Shown here: positions 9,050 to 17,787 of the stretch, one piece after another | How positions within the stretch are numbered: position 1 is the stretch's first letter | Layout: the number at the start of each line of letters is the position of its first letter | From: Chloroflexota bacterium | GTDB taxonomy: Bacteria; Chloroflexota; Anaerolineae; J102 | Direction of reading: 5' to 3' | Assembly: GCA_029782215.1 (NCBI GenBank) | Contig: JAKOVD010000035.1 | Location: forward strand, 1-64,000 | Length of the DNA: 64,000 nt | Program-made: the position numbers and the translations under genes | The notes under the pieces: model-generated | Told to the model about the DNA's origin: nothing | Databases searched by the model: none | The model's input: the letters and a program-made list of their open reading frames with translations, nothing else

Positions 9050-9682
9050 ATGATTCCGACCGCGTTTCCGCTCTTCATCATCATCGTGGGCGCTGCCGTC
9101 CTCTTGCTCGGTAAGCGGTTGGCGGTGCTGGGTGCGGCCGTCGGCGCTCTGCTCGGCGTCGGCTTGCTGGCCCTGTTTCCCGGCACCTCAGGACCCTGGG
9201 TGACGCTTGGCTTGCCCGTCGCCCTGGCCATCGCAGGCTTCTTTCTCGCCGGGTTTGCCAAAGGGCTCATCGACGTCATCGTCCTGGTGATCGGTGCGCT
9301 TGGCGGCGCCGCCATCGTGTTGGGGTTCCTGGACCTCTTCAGTCTCGATCTTGGCTTGATGCGCTGGCTGCTGGCGGTGGTGGGCGGCGTTGTGGGCCTG
9401 ATCCTGATCAGGCGCGCCCGCAAGGGTTCGCAGGACTGGGGGATCATCATCCTGGCCGGCCTGATCGGCGCCCTGCTGGTGACACGCGGGCTTGTCGCCT
9501 TCCTGCCATCCCTCCAGGGCATCATCAGCACCCTGATCGTCATCGTCCTGGCCGGCGCCAGCATCGCCTACCAGGGGGGATTCCTGGCCGGAAAGAAGTC
9601 CGCGGCGGCGCCTCCGCCTCCGGCCAGCGGTGGTTCGCAGGCTACAGGAACCAAGCCAACGCCGCCGCCTGAATCGAAATAG
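9050..9682 (+). CDS. Multi-pass membrane protein of unknown function
   Basis: 210 residues with a strong AAGGAGG site nine bases before the ATG. About seven hydrophobic segments rich in Gly, Leu, Ile and Val fill residues 3-180, with single basic residues between them, including an RRARKGSQDWG loop near residue 123. The C-terminal 30 residues are a Pro/Ser/Gly tail. The arrangement resembles the TM7S3/TMEM198-like (DUF4203) domain, but I cannot confirm it from motifs. The 83-base gap before it holds no clear terminator. Confidence 0.6.
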   Translation: MIPTAFPLFIIIVGAAVLLLGKRLAVLGAAVGALLGVGLLALFPGTSGPWVTLGLPVALAIAGFFLAGFAKGLIDVIVLVIGALGGAAIVLGFLDLFSLDLGLMRWLLAVVGGVVGLILIRRARKGSQDWGIIILAGLIGALLVTRGLVAFLPSLQGIISTLIVIVLAGASIAYQGGFLAGKKSAAAPPPPASGGSQATGTKPTPPPESK

Positions 9683-9777
9683 CCCCTACTGCGTCCAGTA
9701 CCGCGTGCGCGCCCCTGGTCGCGTGCAACAGCATGCTGGCGCCATCGACAGAAATTCTATTCCCTCGGAGGACACTC

Positions 9778-11472
9778 ATGACTAACCAACCCGATCGGCA
9801 CGCGCGCGCAGTCCTGCCCATTCCGCAGCATTCCTACGCGGGACTGATCAAGTACGACGCCAAGGATCCAGAGTCCACCTTTCCGCCCATCGAGCCGCTG
9901 CGCCCGCCCGCAGGGGCGCCAAACGTGCTGATAATCCTGATCGACGATGCCGGCTTCGGCTCTGCGAGCGCGTTTGGCGGACCCTGCCACACGCCCAACG
10001 CCGAGAAACTCGCCGCAGGTGGGCTCAGGTACAACCGCTTCCACAACACCGCCCTCTGTTCGCCGACGCGGGCGGCCCTGTTGACCGGACGGAACCACCA
10101 CACGGTCGGCATGGGCGGCATCACCGAGCTCGCCACTTCGGCGCCGGGGTACAACTCGATGCGTCCCGACAACTGCGCTCCGCTCGCCGAGACGCTCAAG
10201 CTCAACGGTTACAGCACGGCCCAGTTCGGCAAGTGCCACGAGGTGCCGGTGTGGGAGACCAGCCCGCTGGGTCCCTTCGACCGCTGGCCGGCGGGCGGCA
10301 ACGGCTTCGAGTACTTCTATGGTTTCATCGGCGGCGAATCGAACCAGTACTATCCGTCGCTCTACGAGGGCAATACGCCCGTTGAACCGCCCAAGACCCC
10401 CGAAGAGGGTTATCACCTGACCGAAGACCTGGCGGATCACGCCATCAACTACATCCGCCAGCAGAAGGCGCTGATGCCTGACAAACCCTTCTTCGTGTAC
10501 TTCGCGCCCGGTGCGACGCACGCGCCCCATCACGTGTCCACGGAGTGGTCGGAGAAGTACAAGGGCAAGTTCGACCAGGGTTGGGACAAATTGCGCGAGG
10601 AGATCTTTGCGCGGCAGAAGGAGCTTGGGGTGATCCCACAGAACGCCGACCTGACCGCACGGCCCAAGGAGATTCCGGCGTGGGATGAGATGGATCCCAA
10701 CCTCAAGCCGGTTCTGATCCGGCAAATGGAGGTCTACGCCGGGTTCATGGAACACACCGACCATCATGTCGGCCGCGTGATCGACGCCATCGCTGATCTC
10801 GGCATCTTGGACGACACCGTGATCTACTACATCATCGGCGACAACGGCGCCAGCGCCGAAGGCACCGTCCATGGCACTTTCAACGAGTACTTCTCGCTGA
10901 ACGGCGCCTCAGCAATGGAGTCCGTCGAGTTTATGGCCTCCAAGGTGGGTGAGTTCGGGACGCCGACGTCGTATAACCACTACGCTGTGGGTTGGGCACA
11001 TGCCCTGGATACGCCCTACCAGTGGACCAAGCAGGTGGCCTCACACTGGGGTGGCACGCGGACCGGCGCCATCGTCCACTGGCCGCGTGGCATCCAGGCC
11101 AAGGGCGAGGTCCGCACGCAGTTCCATCACGTCATCGATGTGGCCCCCACCGTGCTCGAGGCCGCCGGACTGCCTGAGCCGGTTTTTGTCCATGGCATCC
11201 AGCAAAAACCGTACGAAGGCGTGAGCATGACCTACAGCTTCAACGACGCCAAGGCGGCCGAGCGGCGGGAAACCCAGTACTTCGAGATGTTTGTCAACCG
11301 CGGCATCTATCACAAAGGTTGGACCGCCGTGACGCGACACAGCATCCCGTGGATGATGGGTACAGCCCTGCCTCCTATCGACGACGACGTCTGGGAACTC
11401 TATGGGCCGGATGACTGGACGCAGGCGCACGACCTAGCCAAAGAAAACCCGGATATGCTCAGGGATCTGTAG
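9778..11472 (+). CDS. Arylsulfatase, catalytic part (ends at an in-frame amber codon)
   Basis: 564 residues from the ATG behind CTCGGAGGACACTC. It is a sulfatase hydrolysing sulfate esters. The catalytic cysteine to be turned into formylglycine is C94 in CSPTRAALLTGR, D56-D57 (LIILIDDAGFG) bind calcium, and IIGDNGASAEG supplies further ligands. Its paralogue at 12242-14611 aligns along the whole length. At codon 565 this copy has CTG-TAG-CGG where the paralogue has CTG-CAG-CGG, so one C-to-T change creates the stop. The frame stays open for another 223 codons (11473-12144). The truncated product keeps the whole catalytic domain and may be active. Sequencing error, recent pseudogenisation and readthrough are all possible. 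Confidence 0.85.
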   Translation: MTNQPDRHARAVLPIPQHSYAGLIKYDAKDPESTFPPIEPLRPPAGAPNVLIILIDDAGFGSASAFGGPCHTPNAEKLAAGGLRYNRFHNTALCSPTRAALLTGRNHHTVGMGGITELATSAPGYNSMRPDNCAPLAETLKLNGYSTAQFGKCHEVPVWETSPLGPFDRWPAGGNGFEYFYGFIGGESNQYYPSLYEGNTPVEPPKTPEEGYHLTEDLADHAINYIRQQKALMPDKPFFVYFAPGATHAPHHVSTEWSEKYKGKFDQGWDKLREEIFARQKELGVIPQNADLTARPKEIPAWDEMDPNLKPVLIRQMEVYAGFMEHTDHHVGRVIDAIADLGILDDTVIYYIIGDNGASAEGTVHGTFNEYFSLNGASAMESVEFMASKVGEFGTPTSYNHYAVGWAHALDTPYQWTKQVASHWGGTRTGAIVHWPRGIQAKGEVRTQFHHVIDVAPTVLEAAGLPEPVFVHGIQQKPYEGVSMTYSFNDAKAAERRETQYFEMFVNRGIYHKGWTAVTRHSIPWMMGTALPPIDDDVWELYGPDDWTQAHDLAKENPDMLRDL

Positions 11473-12144
11473 CGGCTGTTCCTGATCGAGTGTGCGCGCT
11501 ACAGCGTGCTGCCGCTGGACGACCGCCGTGTGGAGCGTTTGATCGCCGAGTCGGCGGGCCGACCGACCCTGATCAAGGGCAAGTCGCAGTTGCTCTTCAG
11601 CGGTATGGGACGGCTCAGCGAAAGCTCGGTCCTCAGCCTCAAGAACAGGTCGCACGCCGTCACCGCCGAAGTGGTGCTGCCCTCAGGCAAGGCGAACGGT
11701 GTCATCATCGCCCAAGGCGGCGAGTTTGGCGGCTGGGCGCTGTATGCCAAGGAAGGCAAGCTCAAGTACTGCTACAACCTGTTTGGTGTGCGGCAGTTCA
11801 ACACGGAATCCTCTGATGTTCTGCCTGCAGGCAAGCACCAGGTGCGAATGGAGTTTGCCTATGCCGGTGGCGGCCTGGCCAAGGGCGGCAAGGTGACGCT
11901 GTTCGTCGATGGGCAGCCCGTGGGAGAGGGCGTCCTTCCCGCTACGCAGCCGCTGATCTTCTCGGCGGATGAAACGTGCGATGTCGGCAACGAAACCGGC
12001 TCGACCGTCTCGCCCGATTACACAGCCGAGACCAGCAAGTTCAACGGCGCCATCAACTGGATCCAGCTCGACCAGGGCGCCGACGATCAGGATCATCTGA
12101 TCAGCCCGGAAGAGCGCCTGCGCGTGGCCATGGCGCGGCAGTAG
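11473..12144 (+). pseudogene. Detached C-terminal domain of the first arylsulfatase
   Basis: Continues the same reading frame after the TAG at 11470-11472. It matches the last 223 or so residues of the downstream sulfatase: LPLDDRRVER, GRPTLIKGKSQLLFSGMGR, a beta-rich stretch with HQVRMEFAYAGGGLAKGG, and an end in the same place. The domain looks like a laminin-G/concanavalin-type beta sandwich. There is no start codon with a credible ribosome-binding site, so it is probably not made alone. It contains no further stop or frameshift, which means the interruption is recent or is read through. Confidence 0.75.
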
Positions 12145-12162
12145 CTGGCGAAACTGCTACCT

Positions 12163-12190
12163 GGCGGGGGGCGCCGCAGCGCCCCCCGCC
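12163..12190. terminator. GC hairpin between the two sulfatase genes
   Basis: A 12-bp perfect stem (GGCGGGGGGCGC with GCGCCCCCCGCC) and a four-base CGCA loop, 18 bases after the first sulfatase frame ends. No T-tract follows, so it may be a weak or Rho-assisted terminator or an mRNA-stabilising element that separates expression of the two copies. Confidence 0.55.
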
Positions 12191-12241
12191 CACACTGTGC
12201 CGTGACCTTCGGCAGTTGCTGCATCCCCGAGGAGTATCCAT

Positions 12242-14611
12242 ATGCCAAAGCTGTCTGACATGAGCAGTCGCTCGATTCTCCCTATCCCCGATCAGGTGCA
12301 TTACGGCCTGACTACCTACGATGCGAAGGACCCGGACACCAGGTTCCCCCCTATCCGGCAGATCGAACCGCCAGAAGGCGCTCCTAATGTCCTGATCATC
12401 CTGCTCGACGACGCCGGCTACGGTTCGTCAAGCGCCTTCGGCGGCCCGTGCGACACGCCAAACTTCGAGAAGCTGGCGAATGGCGGCCTGCGCTACAACC
12501 GCTTTCATAATACGGCGCTGTGCGCGCCGACGCGCGCAGCGCTGCTGACCGGACGCAACCATCACTCGGTCAACATGGGCTGCATCACCGAACTCGCAAC
12601 GGCAGCGCCCGGCCAGACTTCGGTGCGCCCCAACAGCAAACAGCCGCTGGCGGAGACGCTCAAGCTGAACGGCTACAGCACGGCGCAGTTCGGCAAGTGC
12701 CACGAAGTGCCCGTCTTCCACAACAGCCCCGTGGGCCCGTTTGACACCTGGCCCACCGGCTCCGGCTTCGAGCACTTCTACGGTTTCATCGGCGGCGAAG
12801 ACAACCAGTACTACCCGTCGCTCTATGAAGGCACCACGCCTGTCGAAGTGGACAAGACGCCCCAAGAGGGGTATCACCTGACCGAAGACCTTGCCGACCA
12901 TGCGATCAACTGGATTCGCACCCAGAAGTCGGTGGCGCCCCGCAAGCCGTTCTTCGTCTATTTTGCGCCGGGCGCCACGCACGCGCCGCACCATGTGCCC
13001 AAGGCCTGGATCGACAAGTACGAAGGCAAGTTCGCGCACGGCTGGGACAAGCAGCGCGAGATCACGTTTGCCAGGCAAAAAGAGCTGGGCGTGATTCCCG
13101 AGAGCGCCGAGCTGACCCCGCGCCCGGAGGAAATCCCGGCGTGGGATGAGATGCCCGCGGCGCTGAAGCCCGTGCTGGAACGGCAGATGGAAACCTATGC
13201 CGCTTTCATGGAACACACCGACCACCACGTCGGGCGCGTGGTTGCTGCCATCGAGGAATTGGGCATTCTGGATAACACGCTGATCTTCTGCATCATCGGC
13301 GATAACGGGGCTTCGGCGGAAGGCACCGTGAACGGCACCTTCAATGAGATGATCGTCCTGAACGGCATGGCGGGAGCCATTGAGACGCCCGAGTTCCTGC
13401 AGTCGAAACTCGATGAATGGGGCAGCGTCAATGCGTACAATCACTACGCGGTCGGCTGGGCGTGGGCGATGGATACGCCCTATCAGTGGACGAAACAGGT
13501 GGCCTCACACTGGGGCGGCACGCGCACGGGGACGATCGTGCATTGGCCCAAGGGCATCCAGGACAAGGGCGGGCAGCGCTTCCAGTTTGCTCATGTGATC
13601 GATGTGGCGCCGACGGTGCTCGAAGCGGCGAACATCCCGGAACCGATCCAGGTGCACGGTGTGACGCAAAGCCCGATGGAAGGGACGAGTCTGCTCTATT
13701 CCTTCAATGAGGCGCAGGCGCCCGAACGCCACGAATTGCAGTACTTCGAGATGTTCTGCAACCGCGGCATCTACTACAAGGGCTGGAGCGCCTGCACACG
13801 ACACAGTACGCCCTGGTTGGTCACATCGCATCTACCTGCTTTTGATGACGACAAGTGGGAACTGTACGACGGGAACAAGGATTACTCGCAGGCACATGAC
13901 CTGGCCAAAGAGAATCCAGAGATGCTGGCGAAGCTGCAGCGGCTTTTCATCATCGAAGCGACCAAGTACAACGTGCTGCCGTTGGATGACCGCCGCGTGG
14001 AGCGCTTCACCGCCACCACCGCCGGACGTCCGACCGTGGCGAAGGGCAAGAAACAGGTCTACTTCTCCGGAATGCGGCGTATTTCGGAAGCGACTGTGCT
14101 CGATACGCACAACAAGTCCTTCCAGATCACGGCCCAGCTCGTCGTCCCCAAGAGCGGCGGTCAGGGCACTATCGTGGCCTTGGGCGGAGGCATTGGCGGC
14201 TGGGGCTTGCTGATGGATGGCGGACGCGCTCGCTTTATCTACAACCTGTTCGGCTTGCAGACCTTCGTCACCGACGCGACCCAACCCTTGCCCGAGGGCG
14301 AGCACCAGGTGCGCATGGAGTTCGTCTATGACGGCGGCGGGCTTGCCAAGGGGGGTGGTGTCAGGCTCTACTACGATGGGCACAAGGTGGGCGAAGGAAG
14401 GGTAGCAGTGACCCAGCCCTCCTGGTTCTCTGCGACCGAAGGCCTGGAGATCGGGCATGAGCTGGGCACACCCGTCACCCCCGGCCTGAAGGTCGACGAA
14501 ACCGTCTTCAACGGCCACATCAAATGGGTGGAGCTGAGCATTGGAGACGACGATCACAGCCACCTCATCTCGCCGGACGATTACTGGCACATGCTGATGA
14601 GCAGGCAATGA
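12242..14611 (+). CDS. Arylsulfatase (intact tandem copy)
   Basis: 789 residues, starting at an ATG behind GAGGAGTATCCAT. C94 lies in CAPTRAALLTGR, the formylglycine signature of Cys-type sulfatases; D56-D57 (LIILLDDAGYG) and a later IIGDNGASAEG fit the calcium site. Residues from about 560 on form a beta-rich C-terminal domain with HQVRMEFVYDGGGLAKGG. No signal peptide is visible, so the protein may be cytoplasmic. It is a tandem duplicate of the upstream gene, with many exact blocks such as KCHEVPV and QWTKQVASHWGGTRTG. It needs a formylglycine-generating or anaerobic maturase; no catalytically convincing one is present in the window. The substrate is unknown. Confidence 0.93.
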   Translation: MPKLSDMSSRSILPIPDQVHYGLTTYDAKDPDTRFPPIRQIEPPEGAPNVLIILLDDAGYGSSSAFGGPCDTPNFEKLANGGLRYNRFHNTALCAPTRAALLTGRNHHSVNMGCITELATAAPGQTSVRPNSKQPLAETLKLNGYSTAQFGKCHEVPVFHNSPVGPFDTWPTGSGFEHFYGFIGGEDNQYYPSLYEGTTPVEVDKTPQEGYHLTEDLADHAINWIRTQKSVAPRKPFFVYFAPGATHAPHHVPKAWIDKYEGKFAHGWDKQREITFARQKELGVIPESAELTPRPEEIPAWDEMPAALKPVLERQMETYAAFMEHTDHHVGRVVAAIEELGILDNTLIFCIIGDNGASAEGTVNGTFNEMIVLNGMAGAIETPEFLQSKLDEWGSVNAYNHYAVGWAWAMDTPYQWTKQVASHWGGTRTGTIVHWPKGIQDKGGQRFQFAHVIDVAPTVLEAANIPEPIQVHGVTQSPMEGTSLLYSFNEAQAPERHELQYFEMFCNRGIYYKGWSACTRHSTPWLVTSHLPAFDDDKWELYDGNKDYSQAHDLAKENPEMLAKLQRLFIIEATKYNVLPLDDRRVERFTATTAGRPTVAKGKKQVYFSGMRRISEATVLDTHNKSFQITAQLVVPKSGGQGTIVALGGGIGGWGLLMDGGRARFIYNLFGLQTFVTDATQPLPEGEHQVRMEFVYDGGGLAKGGGVRLYYDGHKVGEGRVAVTQPSWFSATEGLEIGHELGTPVTPGLKVDETVFNGHIKWVELSIGDDDHSHLISPDDYWHMLMSRQ

Positions 14612-14701
14612 GACTCTGTGAGGGTAGTGGCCTTGTGGCTGCTACTCCTCGCTAATCGCACCCATTTTCCATCCTCAACGTTCATCGCAAGGAGAAGCCC
14701 T

Positions 14702-16270
14702 ATGGTAGGCAATGGACAAATCCTCCTGTCCACACTGGAGGTCTGGGTTCCACGCATCATTGCGGCGCTGTTGATCCTGGTTATCGGCTGGATCATCGCG
14801 CGCGTGTTGGCGGCGGTCACTCGGAAGGTGTTGCAATGGTTGAAGCTCGATGCCCGGCTGGGCAAAGAGCTGGAAGGCGCTGGCGAAAAACCGCTGAGCC
14901 TGGAAGATATCATCTCCAAGGTCGTGTACTACCTGGTGATCTTCATCGCGGTCCTGGGCGCTCTCGATGCCATCGGACTGACGTCGATCACGGCAATGTT
15001 CACGGCCATGCTCGAACAGGTGTTTGTCTATCTGCCCAGGGTCGTCTATGCGATCGTCTTGGCGGTCATTGCCTGGATCGTCGCGCGCGTGCTCAGGGCG
15101 ATCGTCACCCGGCTGCTGCACGGCGCCGGGGCAGATAAGAAGGTGACCGAGCCGGCCGGCATGGAGCCGGCGCCGATCTCTTCGGCCATCGGCGAGGCGG
15201 TCTACTGGCTTGTCTGGCTGCTCTTCCTGCCGGCGATCCTGGGTGTGTTGGGATTGACGGGCATCCTGGCGCCCATCGAAGCGATGCTCACGGATCTGCT
15301 GGCCTTCCTGCCGCGTTTGTTGGCGGCGGTGGTCATCCTGGTCGTTGGCCTGTTCGTTGCCCGCATCCTGCAGCGCATCGTGGCCTCGGCTCTGCACGCG
15401 TTTGGCGCTGATGCGCTGAGCGACCGGGTGGGATTGTCTCCCTACCTGGGCAAGCTCAACCTGTCGGGATTGCTCGGCTACGTCGTCTACGTCATCGTCT
15501 TCATTCCCGTCGTGATCGCGGCCCTGGACGCCACCGGCCTGACCTACCTGGCGCAGCCGCTGTCTGACATGCTGATGCAGGTGCTGGCGGCGATTCCCAA
15601 GATCTTCGCCGCGCTGGTCGTCCTCGGCGTTTCCTACATGGTGGCGCGGGTGATCGCCGACCTGGTGACCCAACTACTGGCGAACGCCGGCTTTGACGCC
15701 CTGGTGGCGAGGGTCAGCCTGGGTGAGATCTCCGAGACGCCGGCGACGAGCCCCTCCAAGGTCGTCGGCTACATCGTCCTGGTGGTCATCATGCTCGTCG
15801 CCGCAATTGCGGCCGCGGGTATCCTGGGCTGGTCCGCCCTGGTGGCGATGTTGATGGCCTTCATGGCTTTCCTGGCCAGGCTGCTCCTCAGCCTGGTCAT
15901 CCTGGTCGTCGGCATCTACCTGGCCAACCTGGCGGGCAAGATCATTCTCAGCACAGGCCTGGAGCAGAAACGGGTGCTGGCGCTGCTGGCGCGCATCGCC
16001 ATCATCGTCTTTGCCGTCGCCATGGCCCTGGACCAGGTGGGTCTCGCCAACGATGTCGTCAACATGTCGTTTGGCCTGATCCTGGCTGGCGCCGCCCTGG
16101 CCGCCGCCCTGGCCTTCGGCCTGGGAGGCCAGGACGTGGCCAAGTACCAGTTGGTGCGCTGGTACAAGAGCGCCGAGGCCAACCTGGCAACCCCGTCTGC
16201 GCCCGAGGGCGATCTGCCCGAAGCCGAGCTCAAGGCGGACAAGCCCCAGGAAGACATGCCCGCGGCTTAA
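14702..16270 (+). CDS. Mechanosensitive-channel-like protein with TM-helix repeats
   Basis: 522 residues, starting at the ATG after AAGGAGAAGCCCT. The protein is a series of repeats of one unit: a hydrophobic helix ending in VIGWIIARVLAAVTRKVLQ or a similar string, then a loop, then a second helix (VVILVVGLFVARILQRIV, LVILVVGIYLANLAGKII). This is the conserved TM-helix (PF05552-like) architecture found in CmpX and other MscS-related proteins. The last membrane block ends in AALAFGLGGQDVAKYQLVRWY, which is like the start of an MscS beta domain but stops there, so a full MscS channel domain is absent. The C-terminus is an acidic Pro-rich tail. A role in osmotic or membrane stress is inferred. 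Confidence 0.75.
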   Translation: MVGNGQILLSTLEVWVPRIIAALLILVIGWIIARVLAAVTRKVLQWLKLDARLGKELEGAGEKPLSLEDIISKVVYYLVIFIAVLGALDAIGLTSITAMFTAMLEQVFVYLPRVVYAIVLAVIAWIVARVLRAIVTRLLHGAGADKKVTEPAGMEPAPISSAIGEAVYWLVWLLFLPAILGVLGLTGILAPIEAMLTDLLAFLPRLLAAVVILVVGLFVARILQRIVASALHAFGADALSDRVGLSPYLGKLNLSGLLGYVVYVIVFIPVVIAALDATGLTYLAQPLSDMLMQVLAAIPKIFAALVVLGVSYMVARVIADLVTQLLANAGFDALVARVSLGEISETPATSPSKVVGYIVLVVIMLVAAIAAAGILGWSALVAMLMAFMAFLARLLLSLVILVVGIYLANLAGKIILSTGLEQKRVLALLARIAIIVFAVAMALDQVGLANDVVNMSFGLILAGAALAAALAFGLGGQDVAKYQLVRWYKSAEANLATPSAPEGDLPEAELKADKPQEDMPAA

Positions 16271-16313
16271 GCCGATCGAAGCGTTCGTAACGGCTTGCGC
16301 GCTTGCGCAGGAA

Positions 16314-16350
16314 GGCGGGAATTCAACGCCACCGGCGTTGAATTCCCGCC
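16314..16350. terminator. Perfect 17-bp hairpin
   Basis: GGCGGGAATTCAACGCC and its exact reverse complement are separated by ACC. It follows the TM-helix-repeat gene by 43 bases and precedes the next start by 39 bases. There is no T-tract. It most likely ends transcription, or it may be a small mobile palindrome because the symmetry is perfect. Confidence 0.6.
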
Positions 16351-16389
16351 AGCGTTGTTGTGATCGCCACTTCTCTCGAGCTGGAGCCA

Positions 16390-17076
16390 ATGCCAGAATT
16401 CGTCGCCAAGCGCTCTCCCTCTCTCACGATGGTCGTGTTAGTTCTCATGGCCATCGTGGTACTGCAGAACGGCGTCTCCTACACCACGGCGTTCGGCAGA
16501 TTGAACAACCTGCTGCCGGGCTTTGAGCGTGGCCCCTTCCCGCGTGCCTGGTTCGCGTTCCGGGCTATCCTGATCCTGATTCTCGTCGTGCTGTGGCTCC
16601 TGAATCGCAGGGCCGCCCTCTTCAAGGCGATCATCGCCGTCAACGCCATCTTCACCCTTGGCTTGCTTGGCAACATGACGGCGTTGACGGATGCGCTGTT
16701 CCACATGTCTGCAGCCGTCGTGAGGACGCTGCTGTTTGACGTGGTGCTGTTGGCGGTTTCGAACATCCTCATCTTCTCGATCTGGTACTGGATCATCGAC
16801 CCACCGGGTGTGGAAGAGCCACCGCGGACCGATGAGCCCTGGGATTTCCTGTTTCCGCAGCGCGGCGGCGATCTGCCCCGCTATGAAGGCTGGCAGCCCC
16901 GGTACTCGGACTATCTCTATGTGGCCTTCACCACCAGCTTTGCCTTCAGCCCCACCGACACCCTCCCCCTGACCCGTCGCGCCAAAATGCTCATGCTTCT
17001 GCAGTCGACGGTCTCGATCATCACCCTGACGGCCATTGCCGGCAGCGCTATCAATATCCTGGCAGGTTCCGCATAG
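16390..17076 (+). CDS. Membrane protein with DUF1345-like C-terminus
   Basis: 228 residues from the ATG at MPEFVAKRSP, which has GGAG six bases upstream; a GTG ten codons earlier is an alternative. Four hydrophobic segments come first (ending in a stretch with ILIFSIWYWIIDPPG near residue 140), then a soluble loop with FLFPQRGGDLPRYEGW, then SDYLYVAFTTSFAFSPTD and a final helix pair. The last block resembles the end of DUF1345 membrane proteins or a pore loop. No function is known. It stands in a group of channel-like and stress-related genes. Confidence 0.6.
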   Translation: MPEFVAKRSPSLTMVVLVLMAIVVLQNGVSYTTAFGRLNNLLPGFERGPFPRAWFAFRAILILILVVLWLLNRRAALFKAIIAVNAIFTLGLLGNMTALTDALFHMSAAVVRTLLFDVVLLAVSNILIFSIWYWIIDPPGVEEPPRTDEPWDFLFPQRGGDLPRYEGWQPRYSDYLYVAFTTSFAFSPTDTLPLTRRAKMLMLLQSTVSIITLTAIAGSAINILAGSA

Positions 17077-17149
17077 GGTGGTGTTTGCCCTGCCCTGATG
17101 GTCGTCCACCCTTGTCCTGTCTTTCTTCACCCACACCAAGGAGAACCCT

Positions 17150-17674
17150 ATGGCTAGCAATCTCATTGTTCTGACCTTCGATACCATGGACGCCGCCGAC
17201 CAGGTGCGCGAGGCCCTGGTCAAGGGCAAGCACGAAGGCGCCCTGACCATCGACGATGCCGCGGTCGTCGTTAAGGACGCCGAAGGCAAGGTCCACGTGC
17301 AGAACCAGGTCTCGCGCGGCACCTGGACGGCGACCGGCGTGGGCGGGCTGCTGGGCCTGCTCATCGGCGGCATCCTCTTTCCCGTCGGTGGCCTGGTATT
17401 CGGCCTGGCCAGCGGCGCCGTGGTAGGCAGATTCCTGAACCTGGGCGTCGACGGCAAGTTTGTCAAGGAAGTAGGCGAGGAGATCAAGCCCGGCACCTCG
17501 GCGCTGTTCGTGCTGACGAGCCATGAGAACGAAGCGGCGACGTTGGCCATCCTGCGCCAGTACCAGGGCAAGGTCCTGCAGACGAACCTGTCGAGCGAGG
17601 CCGAGGAGAGCCTGAAGAAGGCGCTCAAGGATGATTCGCCCGGTCCCGAGTCCAACGCGGTCTGGAAATCCTGA
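17150..17674 (+). CDS. DUF1269 family membrane protein
   Basis: 174 residues with an AAGGAGAACCCT site before the ATG. The start NLIVLTFDTMDAADQVREAL, the middle DAAVVVKDAEGKVHVQ, a Gly-rich hydrophobic pair of helices (residues 62-92) and the end GKVLQTNLSSEAEESLKKAL are the standard DUF1269 layout at standard length. These proteins are common beside low-pH, desiccation or envelope-stress genes in bacteria, but their biochemical role is unknown. Neighbours are an Ala-rich protein and ion channels. Confidence 0.88.
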   Translation: MASNLIVLTFDTMDAADQVREALVKGKHEGALTIDDAAVVVKDAEGKVHVQNQVSRGTWTATGVGGLLGLLIGGILFPVGGLVFGLASGAVVGRFLNLGVDGKFVKEVGEEIKPGTSALFVLTSHENEAATLAILRQYQGKVLQTNLSSEAEESLKKALKDDSPGPESNAVWKS

Positions 17675-17787
17675 CCTCTACCCTGAGGGCCTGGATAGTA
17701 TCGTTTTCTCACCGTTTTGCAGGCGCCGGCGTCAACGGGACGCTGGTCGCCTTCACTTCTTCAATTTCACTGCAAGGAGAATCCATC

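Noticed and set aside
11506..12144. Separate gene starting at GTG 11506
   Set aside because: It is in frame with the upstream sulfatase and matches the paralogue's C-terminal domain; no ribosome-binding site precedes it.
14702..16270. Complete MscS channel
   Set aside because: The protein ends just after the last membrane helix; the beta domain and vestibule are missing.
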